Positions 1-10,197 of a stretch of DNA of 64,000 bases are shown here, one piece after another. The stretch spans positions 62,001 through 126,000 of the forward strand of contig CAWBIZ010000005.1 of NCBI GenBank assembly GCA_963789005.1, read 5' to 3'. This stretch comes from DASSUW01 sp963789005 (GTDB lineage Bacteria > Actinomycetota > Thermoleophilia > Solirubrobacterales > Solirubrobacteraceae). Under the pieces are notes generated by a model that saw nothing but the letters and a program-made list of their open reading frames with translations, made no database searches and had not been told where the DNA came from. The position numbers were made by a program, and so were the translations under genes. Numbering within the stretch: position 1 is the first letter of the stretch; each line of letters starts with the position of its first letter.

Positions 1-1602
1 ACCAGGTTCTGGAACGAGGAGCCGTTGCGCCGTCGAGCCAGTCGAGCATCTGCTCGGGCCGAGACCACCGGCACGCCGCGGGCTGGCGAGGCGACGATCG
101 CGTCGGCCCCAGCATGATGGACGGTCTGGTCGGTGTGCATGTTGGCCGTGAAGACGCCGTAGTAGCCCTGCGGCCCGAGCGCGTTGTCGAGGAGCGTGTT
201 GATGTGCGCCGGGATAGCTCTCGCCCGTCTCGTCGGTCATCTGCGTCGCCGCCTGATAGACGTCGATCAGCGTGCCGTCGGTGTCGGCGAAGCGCATCGG
301 GAAGCCCGAGCCGGTGAACAGCCGGGCCGGTTCTGCGACCCAGCTGCCGGGCCAGTAGTAGTAGTTGGTGTCGAGCCGGATGCCGTCTCGCGCTCGACCT
401 TCGGCTGCGTCGGCCCAGTCGCTCCAGACGATGCAGTGGGTGCGGTTCGTCGCGCGGCGCGGCAAGGCTCGGGTACTTCGCGCGCCACTCGCGAGCTGGC
501 GCGTCCAGTCGCTCGCAGGAGCGGGCGTGAAGTTCGCGCAGCCCGTCTAGAGGTGCAGCGCGATCTCGAAGCCCTGGGCCTGATAGGCCGCGGCTTGCGC
601 GTCCGTCATCGGGGTGGCGGTGTAGATGTAGGACGTGCCGCGCACGCACTCCCAGTTCGCCACCGAGCAGCCCGGCGGGCTCGTGCTGCCTGAGCGGTCG
701 AAGCTCGGCCGTCCGTGCCGCCGCGCCGTGATCGTCGCCGGTCATCACGACGGCGGCCTTCTTGCCGCGCGGCAAGTACCAGAAGCGCGGCAGCGGCTTG
801 TGGTCCGCGTTCATCTGCGATGATCAGGTTCGCCAGCAGGCGCTGCTGCTCGTCGGCCTGCGGGATGGCGACCTTGTTAGGTCGACCCAGTCGGCTCGGA
901 CCGCTCCGCCGAAGAACAGATCGTCGGAGCGGATCGGCGGATGCCGTCGCCTCCTGCCCGGCCCAGGCCGGGTTGCCCTGGCGGGTGTAGACGATCGACC
1001 GCGCCAGGTCGTACGTGAACGCGGCGGCCTGGCCGCCGCGCGCCCGACGTGCGCAGCGTCACGGCCGGGCTCGGCGTGCGCGGTGCTCGGTCGCGTAGAG
1101 CGGGCGACGTGGGCGCCCGCGAGCGTCCAGCGATCGGCCGTGCCATGGAACTGCATCGACTCGCCCGTGATCCCGGCTCCCGGGCGGGGTGGTCGTGTTG
1201 ATCCGCCATGTAGCCGTTGGCCAGCTGCCGACCCGACGCCCAAGCCGAGCAGGGCGGCGAGTCGGCGTCCGGCCGCATCGCGATCAGGTTGCCGCCGCCG
1301 GCACCCAGGGCGTCAGCGTCGAGACCTGCGTGCCGTGAGCGGCGGTCGGGCGAGGACGAGACCGCACGACTCGCCAGAGCCGGCGCGTCAGCGAGGCCGG
1401 CGGTCGCCACGCGAAGTCGTTGAGACCTTCGGCGAGGAGGATCTCGGCGTAGTAGCCGCCGAAGGGGTCGGCGGGGTCGGTGACGACGAGGATCGGACCG
1501 CCCGGGCCCGCCTCCGGGGGAGGCAGGGCCTCGGCAGGCGCCTGCCACGCGGTCGCGATGACGATCGCCACGACGGCGATCCGCAGGCTGACGGCGCAAC
1601 AT
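1..1602 (-). pseudogene. Large secreted protein with polysaccharide-deacetylase-like segment, frameshifted, C-terminus beyond window
   Basis: I see no single open frame, but protein-like sequence runs through all three minus-strand frames. The N-terminus has a signal peptide followed by a segment containing GGPILVVTDPADPFGGYYAE, as in glutamine-amidotransferase/ThuA-like folds. Further on come VVMTGDDHG near 730-760 and FEIALHL near 560-580, the kind of Asp-Asp and His motifs found in NodB-like polysaccharide deacetylases, and RLDTNYYYWPG near 350. The ATG at 1602 has a GGGAGA ribosome site and overlaps the stop of the upstream gene in a TGATG, so the two are probably one operon. The function is inferred from motifs only: an exported carbohydrate-active or wall-associated protein. 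At least six frame changes are needed; because they do not damage the protein text, sequencing indels are a likely cause. The gene runs off the left edge. Confidence 0.6.
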
Positions 1603-3864
1603 CACTGGTCTCCCTCGGGGGTCTGCTTGAGTGAACTCGGTGCGAGCACCCGGATCGAAATCACGGCGGACGGTGCGGTGCGCGGGACTCTTGGAAACGA
1701 CGGAAAGCGGTGACCCGGAGCGTGCCCGCACGAGCGGACCCGGCGGCGCGCGGCGGGGCTCGGAGCCGCAGGGACACGTGCACCGACCGGCCGGCCGGGA
1801 CGGTCGTGCGCGCACCGGCGATGCGGGTGGCCGTGGGCAACGCAACCGCACCCGTACGGCGCACGGCCGGCCGGCTGGGCACGACAGCTTCAAGCGCACG
1901 ATCCCGCGCCGTGACATGCGCGTCCGGCCGGGCCCGAGCGCGAGCCGTGGCGCCCGGGCGGCCCGGGCGCCGGCCGGTGGGGCACGGGTGTGGGACTGGC
2001 GAAGGGAGGCACACCCGTACCGGCTAATGGGACTGAACGGGTAGAGGTTCCCGCTGTCGTCCGCGGCACGGACCATTGGGCGCACCGCGCCCGGGGCTCC
2101 CCGTCGCGGACCAGGTAAAGCTCCATTCCTCGCGGCCGTCCGCGGGGTGCCAGGTCGCTCCGCCGTCGACCGAGACCTCGACGCCGCCGACGAGGCCGCC
2201 GCCGGTGTCGCTCGCGGTACCCTGGGCCTCCCGGCGCCCGGCGACGGGGACGTGCGGTCGGGCCGGTCGTGTCGGTCGACGCGCCGCGGCCTCAGTCGCC
2301 CTGGAGCGTCGCCCGGCTGCGCGCCCATGTCGGCGAACAGGTTCACGGTCGCCTGCTGCATCCGGGTCGGCCGGCGCGCTGCCGCGGTCGTGGTCGCGTC
2401 GAGCCCCCACGACCACTGGACGGTGCCCGCGCCGAACACGAGCGCGCCGCTCGGGCCGGTAGAGCGTCAGGTCGTGCGTCGCGCGTGCCGGACGCGTAGG
2501 TGGAGCCGTAGTCGAGCAGCTTTGGGCACGTCCGCCGGGTCGTCGACGAGAGACGGAACAAGTCCGGCGGGGCGGAAGCCGTTGTCGATGTCCTCGTCCC
2601 ACTCGTAGCCGAGCGTGCCGTCCGGCAGCGTCGCGGTCGCCCGGCCGCCAGGTCGGCGAGCTCGTGTTGCGCCAGAACCGCAGCTTGCCGTCCGCGGCGG
2701 CACCTTGATCCGGTCGTGCCCGCGTTGACCGTGAAGAGCGTGCCGGTCAGCGCGTTCTCCGGCCGGCCGCCGTCGGCCGGCGGGCTGAAGCGCGGGTCGC
2801 GCCAGGTGCCGGTCCACGCGCGCCGTCGGGTCGATCTTGCGTCGGCGTGGGTCTCCTTGTAAGAGACAGCGTCGGAGGCGTGCCGGTCGATGCTGTTCTC
2901 CCAGCGCGTCTTCCAGAACACCTCGTTGCCGCTGAAGAACGCGAGGTTCACGCCGGCGTCGCGCGCGGCCTCGACGTTCGCGCGTTGGTCGCCCGACCAG
3001 TACTCGTCGTGGCCGACCGACAGGAACGCCCGGTGCTTGCGGACTCGGCGCCGCGGCGTCGCTGTCGACGCCGGTGAAGTAGCTGACGTCGTAGCCGTTG
3101 CGCTCGAGCCAGCGGACCATCGGGTACTCGGCGTTGAACAGCAAGTCCTCGGGCGCGTTGCCGCGCGTGGTGAACGGGCGGTTGTAGCTGACCTTGTACG
3201 CGCGCCGCCTCGCCCGGCCCGCCGATGTAGACGCTGTGCCGCCGTACTGGTTGTAGGCCTGCCAGGTCGTGTCGGACGTCTGGAACAGGAGGTCCGATCG
3301 CCCGTCGTCGTCGCGCACGACGAAGAAGATGTGGCTCTCGCTCGTGCCGGACGTCCTCGCGCACGAGGTGGGCGAAGTAGATGCCCGAGACGGCGTCGCC
3401 GGGCACCGTCCAGGAGGCCGACGTTCCAGCTCGAGCACTGCACGAGCGCCGGTGCTGCCGTCCGTCTGGCAGCCGGGCTGGCCTGCGGAAGCGCGACGGA
3501 GGGCTGCACGGTCGGCGACCTTGCGCGCGCCGTCGCCGCCGTAGTAGCCCATCCGGTAGATGTCGAGCCGGTAGTCCGCGAGCAGTGTTGACCTTGAAGC
3601 CAACCCTCTGGCCCTGGTTGACGCTGATGTCCGTGGCGAAGCCCTGGATCGACGAGTTGCCGGCGCCCGGGATGTCCCAGACCGAGGGCGGCGTGCCGGG
3701 CTTGCAGTTCTCGGCGACGATCTCGTTCGCCGGGGCTGCGCAGGGGTCGGCCGCGACACTCGGTGCCGTGCCGCCGTCATGGTTCCCATCCCTCCCGACG
3801 CGACGGTCCTACGACTACCAGCGCTGGCGAGCCTCCAGCGCCTCGTCGCCGAAGCTGCGTGCAC
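1602..3864 (-). pseudogene. Secreted N,N-dimethylformamidase beta-subunit-like protein with Ig-like C-terminus, frameshifted
   Basis: Successive minus-strand frames give a continuous protein: ADYRLDIYRMGYYGGDGARK near 3550, ESHIFFVVRDDDGRSDLLFQ near 3300, YMVRWLERNGYDVSYFTGVD-type sequence near 3090, a GHDEYWSG motif near 3000 and FFSGNEVFWKTRWENSID near 2920. This is the signature of proteins annotated as N,N-dimethylformamidase beta-subunit family domain proteins, large secreted proteins of actinobacteria whose true substrate is mostly unknown. After residue ~450 an Ig-like/Big_9-type domain follows (GLVGGVEVSVDGGATWHPA near 2170), then a basic C-terminal tail. The GTG at 3864 has a GGAGG site at 3874-3878. 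Nine or so frame shifts are required; some fall in runs such as GGCC/CGGC. The downstream gene at 1602 overlaps the reconstructed stop. Enzymatic activity on formamides is not implied. Confidence 0.65.
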
Positions 3865-4351
3865 GTCGTTCGACCTCCAAAGTCGATCTCGGTTACACGA
3901 GCAACGGAAGAAGAGGGCCATCTCGCGCGCGGCCTCTTCGAAAGAACGGGTCAGGTCACCGTTCTGACCGCGGAAGGAATCCTGTCCTTTCGGTGGATTG
4001 AACCTCACGCGGCACATCACGGCCTACCGCGACGCTGACCGCAGGCCGATCCGCCGGCGAGTCGCCGGCCGTCGGCGCGGACGAACCTGGCGCGAGAGGA
4101 AGGACCAGGGTCCTAGCTGAACCGACGACGGTGCGGACGCCACCGACGCATCGCGGCCTCGCGGCCGCTGGCGGGCGCCGTTGGCGGCCAGCTGGGCGCG
4201 GGCGAGGAGGAAGCGGCGGCGGGTGTCGTCGAGCTCGCGGGTACGGATCTTGGGGAGTCACGTTGGTCACCTTGGCGCGTAAACGAGGCGGGCCGGGTGA
4301 CCGCGCGGTGAAAGCCCCGACGATCGGGGGGGACCGGCATGATTACGCCCC
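3865..4351. other. 487-base intergenic region between divergent genes
   Basis: No convincing gene is present. It separates the divergent secreted-protein gene and the amylosucrase and should hold both promoters. A minus-strand stretch near 4160-4265 reads KIRTRELDDTRRRFLLARAQ in one frame and could be a short frameshifted protein, but it has no clear start or end. The sequence otherwise holds only short GC-rich inverted repeats. Confidence 0.4.
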
Positions 4352-6276
4352 GTGCAGAACGTGCGGGACATGGCGGCACCAACCCGCGAGGCGTTCGCGC
4401 CCTTCGCCGAGCCGCGGGCGGGACGACGTCTTCCGCGTCCGACTGGCCCGCCATTTCGCCGACTTCTACGAGCCGTTCGTGCGCCTGTACGGGCAGGACC
4501 CGCGCTTCGCCGACGCGCTCGACGCCGTCGCCGACGCGATGGCCGAGGCCTGCACAGCCCGCGAGCCCCGCCTGCGCCGGCTCGACTACGAGCGCGAGAT
4601 CACCCCGGACTGGTTCCAGCGCCAGAGCCAGGCCGGCTACATCGCGTACGCCGACCGCTTCGCCGGCACGCTCGACGGCGTCCGCGAGCGGCTCCCGTAC
4701 GTGCGCGAGCTCGGCCTCAGCTACCTGCACCTGATGCCGCTGCTGCGCTCGCGGCCCGGCGAGAACGACGGCGGCTACGCCGTCGCCGACTACCGCGACG
4801 TCGAGCCCGCGCTGGGACCGTCGACGACCTGCGGGCGCTGTCGAGCGCGCTGCACGACGACGGGCATGAGCCTGTGCGTCGACCTCGTGATCAACCACAC
4901 GGCGCGCGAGCACGACTGGGCGCAGCGGGCGATCGCCGGCGACGCCGCCTTCCGCGACTTCTTCCTCACCTATCCCGACCGCACGCGAGCCTGACGCCTT
5001 CGAGCGCACGCTGCCGCTGGTGTTCCCCGGACTTCAAGCCGTCGAACTTCACGTGGTCGGAGGAGCTCGGCCGCTGGGTCTGGACCACGTTCAACGCCTG
5101 GCAGTGGGATCTCGACTACACCAACCCGGCGGTCTTCGCGGCGATGCTCGAGAACCTGCTGTTACCTGGCGAACGCGGGCGTCGACGTCCTGCGACTCGA
5201 CGCCGTGCCGTTCATGTGGAAGCGGCTCGGCACCAACTGCCAGAACCAGCCCGAGGTGCACGAGCTGCTGCAGGCGTACCGCGCGATCGTGCGGGCGGTC
5301 GCGCCCGCCGTGGCCTTCAAGGCGGAGGCGATCGTCTCACCGCACGACCTCGTCGGCTACCTCGGGCTCGGCCGGCACGCGGGCCGCGAGTGCGACCTCG
5401 CGTACCACAACTCGCTGATGGTGCTGCTGTGGAGCACGCTCGCCACCCGGCGCGTCGACCTGATGACCCGCACGCTGCGAGCGATGCCGGTCGCTCCCGC
5501 CGGGTCGACCTGGATCACGTACGTGCGCTGCCACGACGACATCGGCTGGGCGATCACCGAGGACAACGCCGCGGCCACCGGGGAGGAGCCCACGAGCACC
5601 GCAAGTTCCTCGTCCGCTACTTCCAGGGCGACTTCTGGGAGTCGTTCGCGCGCGGCGCCGTCTTCCAGCCCGAGTTCAACGGCGAGGGCCGCACGAGCGG
5701 GACCGCGGCGTCGCTGGCCGGGCTCGAGGCCGCGCTCGAGGCCGGCGACGAGGCCGCGGTCGACCTCGCCGTCCGCCGGATCCTGCTCCTCTACGGCGTG
5801 GCGTTCTCGTACGGCGGATCCCACTCGTCTACATGGGCGACGAGCTGGGGCTGCTCAACGACCACGGGCACCGCGACGATCCCGAGCGGGCGGCGGACAA
5901 CCGCTGGCTGCACCGCCCGTCGATGGACTGGCAGGCGGCCGAGCGGCGCCACGTGGCGGGCACGATCGAGGCGCGGCTGTTCGAGGGGCTGCAGCAGATG
6001 GCCGCGGCGCGGCGCGGCTGCGTCGCGCTGCACGGTGCCGGGACGGTCGAGCCGTTCGGCACCGGCAATCCGCACGTGTTCGGCTACCGGCGCGACCACC
6101 TGGGGACGGCGTTCCTCGCGCTCGCCAACTTCTCCGAGCACGAGCAGGCCGTCGCGGCCGTCCAGCACGGGCTGCGGATCGCCGACGGGCGGCTGATCTC
6201 GCCCGGTCGCCCGCCCCGGCGGGCGGGCGACCACGCGATCCTCGAGCCCTACGGCTTCGCTTGGCTCGAGTTCTAG
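4352..6276 (+). pseudogene. Amylosucrase (GH13 family), frameshifted
   Basis: Amylosucrase transfers glucose from sucrose to an alpha-1,4-glucan, releasing fructose. The reconstructed protein of about 640 residues matches the family length and order: an N-terminal helical domain (FADFYEPFVRLYG), the barrel start with LGLSYLHLMPLL, the conserved NHTAREHDWA, the nucleophile region DVLRLDAVPF near 5195-5215, the acid/base region AFKAEAIVSP near 5315-5340 and the transition-state CHDDIGW near 5535. The C-terminal beta domain ends at FAWLEF and the stop at 6276. The frame changes near 4420, 4815, 4865, 4985, 5165, 5590 and 5825, always mid-motif with no lost residues, which points to indel errors rather than decay. 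ATG 4352 or the ATG at 4370 are possible starts. No transporter or regulator lies alongside. Confidence 0.85.
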
Positions 6277-6903
6277 GGCCGCGATCGCCGCCGCGGTGCT
6301 CGTGCGTCTCGACGGAGGTGACCCTGAAGCTCCGGTTCACCTTGACCTCGACCAGCGAGCCGTTGGCGCGACGGACATGCGCCTCGTAGCCGCCGTCGCG
6401 GTCGGCGTGCAAGAACAGCACGGTGCCGCCCTTCACGCGCGCGAGCGCGGCAGCCTTCACCTTCGCGGCCGTCGCGCCGGTCAGCGCTTGCGGGCCGCCG
6501 CGACCGCCCGGCCCGGCCGGTCGCCGCCCGGGCCGCCGCGATGTGCCTCGACGGCGGTGACCTCGAACGCGCGGTTGACCTTGACCTCCACGAACGTGCC
6601 GTCCGCCTTGCGGATGTGCGCCTCGTAGACGCCGCCGGCGTCGGTCTCGACGCGGAGGACCGTGCCGTCGACTCGGGCGAGCGCCGCCGCCTTGACCTTC
6701 TCGGCCGTCTCGCCGGTCAGCGCGGTCTCGCCGCGCCCCGGCCCCCGCGGCCGCCTGGGCCGTGATGCCAGCCGCCGTAGACGCCTGCCTGGGCGGTCTG
6801 CGTCGCGGTGCGATCGCCGGCGGCGCCGGCCATCGCGGTGCCGCCGATCGCCGCGGCGCCGACGGCGGCGGCCACGGTGAGTCCCTGCTTGAGCGTTGGT
6901 GCC
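6274..6903 (-). pseudogene. Exported protein with two tandem PepSY-like repeats, frameshifted
   Basis: The GTG at 6903 follows a GAGAGGAG site and opens a membrane or signal segment (LKQGLTVAAAVGAAAIGGTA). After a Gly/His-rich linker there are two homologous units of about 60 residues: ALTGETAEKVKAAALARVDG followed by GVYEAHIRKADGTFVEVKVN, and ALTGATAAKVKAAALARVKG followed by GGYEAHVRRANGSLVEVKVN. The pattern (helix, then a strand pair ending in V-K-V-N) is that of PepSY domains, which inhibit or modulate extracytoplasmic proteases. The repeats share about two thirds of residues, so they arose by recent tandem duplication. Frame changes occur near 6715 and 6488; the second half is read in another frame and its end near 6274 is approximate. 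It overlaps the amylosucrase end tail to tail. Confidence 0.6.
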
Positions 6904-7006
6904 ACGGGGTCTCCTCTCGATGTTTCCAGCGAGTCTCGGGTCGCCGCCTGGGGCGGCCGTCGGAGAACGCTGAGGATCTCCTGAGACCGCCCCGGCGGCG
7001 CGGGGC

Positions 7007-7264
7007 TCAGACGGTGCTGTCCGAGCCCGAGCCCTGCTCGGACGACCCGCCGCCGCTCTCCCCCTCGGGACACGGGGTGCGGCCGGAGCCGTCACCCTCG
7101 GGCGCCTGGCCCTCGGGCGCCTGGTACTGGATCGGCGTCGTCGTCTGCTGGGCCGGCGCGGGATCGCCGGCCGCCCAGCTCGACACGGCGGCCACGAGGG
7201 CCACGAGCATGGCGAGCGCGAGCACGTACAGCGCGACGTGCCAGGGTCTGCGAGCTGCCTGCAT
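7007..7264 (-). CDS. Small single-span membrane protein
   Basis: An 85-residue protein with a clear AAAGGAG site just upstream of its ATG. Basic N-terminus (MQAARRPWH), one transmembrane helix at about residues 9-30 (ALYVLALAMLVALVAAVSSW), then an outward Gln/Glu/Pro/Ser-rich tail containing two copies of APEG. No family recognised. It lies between two other minus-strand membrane or exported protein genes but is well separated from both, so it is probably its own unit. Function unknown. Confidence 0.6.
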   Translation of the reverse strand: MQAARRPWHVALYVLALAMLVALVAAVSSWAAGDPAPAQQTTTPIQYQAPEGQAPEGDGSGRTPCPEGESGGGSSEQGSGSDSTV

Positions 7265-7314
7265 GGCGTGTGCTCCTTTCGTCGGGTGCGAGGAGCACGC
7301 TCGCAAGCCGCCCG

Positions 7315-7857
7315 TCACGCCCGGATAACGGGTCGCCGCGGGAACAGCGTGTACGAGAACGAGATCAGGAAGTCGATCGTCAGGATCAGCGTCCACAGGC
7401 CCGCGGTCTGCAGGAGCGCCTCGGTCCGGTCGGGGTCGCCGACGGCGGCCACGCCGATCAGCATCAGGCCGGAGCCGATCGCCCACGCCAGCAGGTGGCG
7501 CAGCCAGCCGCGCCGCTCGTGAGCGGCGTGGGCGCGCCCGTGGCGCGGGGCGGGCTCGGGCGCGGGACGGCCGGCGAAGCGGTGGGCGAAGCGGACGTCG
7601 GCCCAGCGGACCATCGAGTGGCCGAACGCGACCGAGACCGCGATGTAGATGGCGGCGAGCGAGTGGGCGACGGTCGCGGTGGCGCCGGCGCGCAGGTCGA
7701 TCACGGTGGCGACGAGGAGGAGGACGTCGACCAGCGGCGTGGCCACGAGCAGCACGGCGCCTAGCCGCGGGCGGCGCAGCACGTAGCGGGCGGTGAGGCC
7801 GCTCGCGAGGATGACCCAGAAGCCGATCTCGGCGGCGACGATGAAGGCGGGGAGCAC
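7315..7857 (-). CDS. Polytopic membrane protein, divergent from TetR regulator
   Basis: A 180-residue integral membrane protein with about four helices (LPAFIVAAEIGFWVILASGL, GAVLLVATPLVDVLLLVATV, a third after HLLAWAIGSGLMLIGVAAVG, and a last one at WTLILTIDFLISFSYTLF). The GTG at 7857 follows an AAAGGA site; longer upstream readings would run through the operator region. No enzymatic motif is visible. The gene is divergent from a TetR-type regulator and the shared 67-base gap holds two operator-like repeats, so it is very likely the regulator's target. By analogy it may be an efflux or stress membrane protein, but the substrate cannot be read from the sequence. Confidence 0.75.
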   Translation of the reverse strand: MLPAFIVAAEIGFWVILASGLTARYVLRRPRLGAVLLVATPLVDVLLLVATVIDLRAGATATVAHSLAAIYIAVSVAFGHSMVRWADVRFAHRFAGRPAPEPAPRHGRAHAAHERRGWLRHLLAWAIGSGLMLIGVAAVGDPDRTEALLQTAGLWTLILTIDFLISFSYTLFPRRPVIRA

Positions 7858-7871
7858 GATCGGTCCTTTGC

Positions 7872-7887
7872 TAGTACGAGTGTGCCA
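7872..7887. promoter_or_regulatory. Putative TetR operator, copy 1 (imperfect)
   Basis: TAGTACGAGTGTGCCA is an imperfect match to the perfect copy 22 bases away, with the same 6-4-6 layout. Its position between the divergent regulator and membrane protein genes suggests joint repression. Confidence 0.6.
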
Positions 7888-7893
7888 CAATAG

Positions 7894-7909
7894 TAGCACG
7901 ACTGTGCTA
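7894..7909. promoter_or_regulatory. Putative TetR operator, copy 2 (palindrome)
   Basis: TAGCACGACTGTGCTA has perfect 6-base arms TAGCAC/GTGCTA around a 4-base centre, typical for a TetR dimer site. It lies 15 bases upstream of the regulator's ATG, so binding should repress both directions. Confidence 0.7.
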
Positions 7910-7924
7910 GAACGTGCGACGTAG

Positions 7925-8497
7925 ATGCCTCGCCTGATCGACGTCGATGCCCGCCGGCACGAGATCGCCGCCGCCACCTGGGCGCTCGTCCAGCGCGAGG
8001 GGCTGGACGCTGTCTCGGTGCGCAACGTCGCGCGGGAGGCCGGGCTGTCGCCGGGCTCGCTGCGCCACGTGTTCGCCACGCAGGCCGAGCTGCTGGCGTT
8101 CGCGATGGGCGCGCTGGGCGAGCGCCTGGGCGAGCGGCTGGCAGCGCTCGACCCGGAGGCGGCGCCGCTCGACGCGGCCGTCGACGTGCTCTCGCAGATC
8201 GTGCCGCTCGACGCCGAGCGCCGGCTCGAGGCCGAGGTCTGGTTCGCGTTCGTCGCGCGCGCGCGCGTCGACGGGGAGCTGCGGGCACTCGGGGAGCAGA
8301 TGTACGACACGGTGCGCCAGATCGTCCGGCTGGCGGTCACGCCGCTCGAGCCGACCGATCTCGAGCTGGCGGTCGAGGAGATCTACGCGCTCGTCGACGG
8401 GCTGACGCTGCACGCCGTGCTCGGCCCCTCGTCCCCCGACGTGATGCGGCAGGTGCTGCGCGAGGCTCTCAGCAAACTCACGCACTCGGGGGCTTGA
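7925..8497 (+). CDS. TetR-family transcriptional regulator
   Basis: A 190-residue protein of normal family length. Residues 8-55 form the DNA-binding domain with the helix-turn-helix SVRNVAREAGLSPGSLRHVF; the remainder is an all-helical ligand/dimer domain of the TetR_C_6 (BetI-like) kind, ending LREALSKLTHSGA. It is divergent from the membrane protein at 7857 and preceded by two similar operator-like palindromes, so autoregulation and control of that neighbour are expected. The ligand cannot be predicted. The coding sequence is intact, unlike the genes on either side of this 7-11 kb block. Confidence 0.9.
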   Translation: MPRLIDVDARRHEIAAATWALVQREGLDAVSVRNVAREAGLSPGSLRHVFATQAELLAFAMGALGERLGERLAALDPEAAPLDAAVDVLSQIVPLDAERRLEAEVWFAFVARARVDGELRALGEQMYDTVRQIVRLAVTPLEPTDLELAVEEIYALVDGLTLHAVLGPSSPDVMRQVLREALSKLTHSGA

Positions 8498-8506
8498 CTC
8501 GATGGC

Positions 8507-9160
8507 ATGCGCATCCTGGTCACCGAGGACGAGCCGCGCGTGGCGGCCGCGATCGCGCGCGGGCTGGAGCGCGAGGGCGCGGCGGTCGACGTGGCGGGCG
8601 ACGGCGAGCGGGCCCTGTTCCTCGCGCGCGTGCACGCGTACGACGTCGTGGTCCTCGACCGCGACCTGCCGCTCCTCCACGGCGACGACGTCTGCCGCGC
8701 GCTGAACGCCGAGCGCCCGGCGACCAAGGTGCTCATGCTCACCGCCGCGGCGAGCATGGACGACGTGATCGACGGGCTGCGGCTGGGCGCGGATGACTAC
8801 CTGGCCAAGCCGTTCCGCTTCCCGGAGCTGGTCGCCCGAGTCCACGCGCTCGCGCGCCGCGCGGGGGTCGCGCGGCCGCCGGTGCTCGCGCGCGGCGACC
8901 TGCGCCTCGATCCGGCGCGGCGCGTGGTGCTGCGCGCCGGTCGCGGCGTCGACCTCTCGCCGAAGGAGTTCGGCGTGCTGCTCGAGCTGATGGCCGCCGA
9001 CGGCGCGGTGGTCAGCGCCGAGGAGCTGCTCGAGCGCGTGTGGGACGTGAACGTCGACCCGTTCACGAACACCGCGCGCATGACGGTCATGAAGCTGCGT
9101 CGCAAGCTCGGGCCGCCCGGCGTGGTTCACACCGTTGCGGGCGCCGGCTATCGCATCTGA
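8507..9160 (+). CDS. OmpR-family response regulator, orphan
   Basis: A 217-residue regulator. The receiver domain has the acidic pair E7/D8 region (VTEDEP), phospho-acceptor D51 (VVLDRDLP), T79 and K101 (DDYLAKPF). The C-terminal winged helix starts around residue 128 and ends with the typical VHTVAGAGYRI. It begins 9 bases after the TetR gene, so the two may be co-transcribed. No histidine kinase follows: the next gene is a membrane protein of another family. The partner must be encoded elsewhere. PepSY proteins and PepSY-associated OmpR regulators often go together, so the nearby exported PepSY-repeat gene is a possible target, but this is inference. Confidence 0.9.
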   Translation: MRILVTEDEPRVAAAIARGLEREGAAVDVAGDGERALFLARVHAYDVVVLDRDLPLLHGDDVCRALNAERPATKVLMLTAAASMDDVIDGLRLGADDYLAKPFRFPELVARVHALARRAGVARPPVLARGDLRLDPARRVVLRAGRGVDLSPKEFGVLLELMAADGAVVSAEELLERVWDVNVDPFTNTARMTVMKLRRKLGPPGVVHTVAGAGYRI

Positions 9161-9183
9161 GGTTCGATGTCGATGAATTTGGG

Positions 9184-10137
9184 ATGGCGGGTAGCATCAC
9201 CTTGCGAATGTGGGAATCGGCCGTGGACGTCGCGGCCGCGCTGGAGCGCGCGTTCCACGGCCTTGCGTCGGCCGTGGCGGGTGCGTCACCGGGGTGGCTC
9301 GCGCTCGGGCTGGCATTGCACCTGCTCAACCAGGTGGCGCGCGGGCGCGGCTGGTTCGCGGTGGTGCGCGCGGCGTGCCCGGACGAGCCGGAGCTGCGCC
9401 GCCGTGACGTCGTGGCCGCGTGGGTCGCGGGCGCGGGCGCGGGCGGGATGTTCTCGGCCCGCGGCGGCGACGCGGTGCGCGTGCTCCTGCTCCGCCGCCG
9501 GATCCCGCGCGCCGGCTGCCCGCTGATCGCCGGCACGGTCGTCGCCGAGGGAGCGGGGGAGCTGGCCGTCGGTCTCGCGCTGCTGGCCGTGGCGCTGCTC
9601 GCCGGCGTCGGGCCGGAGCTGGGCGCGCCGACCTCGACGCTGCTGGCCGTGGGCGCCGGCATCGCCGTCCTCGTGGCGATCGGCTCGCGGATCGCCGCGC
9701 TGCGCCGTGTGGCGTCGCGCGTCGCGCTGGGATGCGCGTGCCTGCGCTCGCCCACGCTCTACGCGCGCGCCGTGCTCCCGTGGCAGCTCGTCAGCCGGGT
9801 CTGTCGCTTCGGCGCGCTGGCCTGCTTCCTCGCGGCGTTCGCCCTTCCGGTCACCCCGCTCGCCGTGCTCCTGGTCATGTTCGCCCAGGGCAGCGGCCGC
9901 CTGGTCCCGTTCGCGCCCGCCGCGGTCGGCGCCACGGTCGCGATGCTCGCGGCCAGCTTCGGCCCGGTCACCGGCGCCGCCGTCCCGACGGCCCAGCTCG
10001 CCGCCTTCTTCGTCGGCATGAGCACCGTGCTCACCGTGGTGGGAGCGACCCTCTCGCTCACGATCTGCGTGCGCGCCGCGAGCTGGCGCGGCCTGGCCGA
10101 GGCACTCCGCCTCCGCCGCGCTCCCGCCGGCGCCTGA
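9184..10137 (+). CDS. Lysylphosphatidylglycerol synthase TM-domain-like membrane protein (UPF0104)
   Basis: A 317-residue polytopic protein with about eight helices. The early ALGLALHLLNQVARGRGWFA, the ARGGDAVRVLLLRRR motif and the later FAQGSGRLVPFAPAAVGATV match the flippase-like half of MprF and the stand-alone AglD/UPF0104 family, which includes lipid flippase-like proteins of unknown substrate. There is no C-terminal aminoacyl transferase domain, so lipid lysylation itself is not implied. The ATG at 9184 is taken because it gives a complete N-terminus; ATG 9208 is an alternative. It converges on the PAP2 gene, with a shared terminator-like palindrome between them. Confidence 0.75.
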   Translation: MAGSITLRMWESAVDVAAALERAFHGLASAVAGASPGWLALGLALHLLNQVARGRGWFAVVRAACPDEPELRRRDVVAAWVAGAGAGGMFSARGGDAVRVLLLRRRIPRAGCPLIAGTVVAEGAGELAVGLALLAVALLAGVGPELGAPTSTLLAVGAGIAVLVAIGSRIAALRRVASRVALGCACLRSPTLYARAVLPWQLVSRVCRFGALACFLAAFALPVTPLAVLLVMFAQGSGRLVPFAPAAVGATVAMLAASFGPVTGAAVPTAQLAAFFVGMSTVLTVVGATLSLTICVRAASWRGLAEALRLRRAPAGA

Positions 10138-10171
10138 ACCCTTCTCTCACGAACGCCTCCGCGATCGTCCG

Positions 10172-10195
10172 AGACGTCTCCGCGGAGACGTTTCT
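10172..10195. terminator. Bidirectional terminator-like palindrome
   Basis: ACGTCTCCGCGGAGACGT at 10174-10191 is a perfect 18-base palindrome followed by TTCT on the plus strand, between two convergent genes whose stops are only 60 bases apart. Confidence 0.6.
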
Positions 10196-10197
10196 GC

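Noticed and set aside
1602..3864. Working N,N-dimethylformamidase
   Set aside because: Similarity is to a broad secreted domain family; no small alpha subunit gene is nearby, so the enzyme name is only a domain label.
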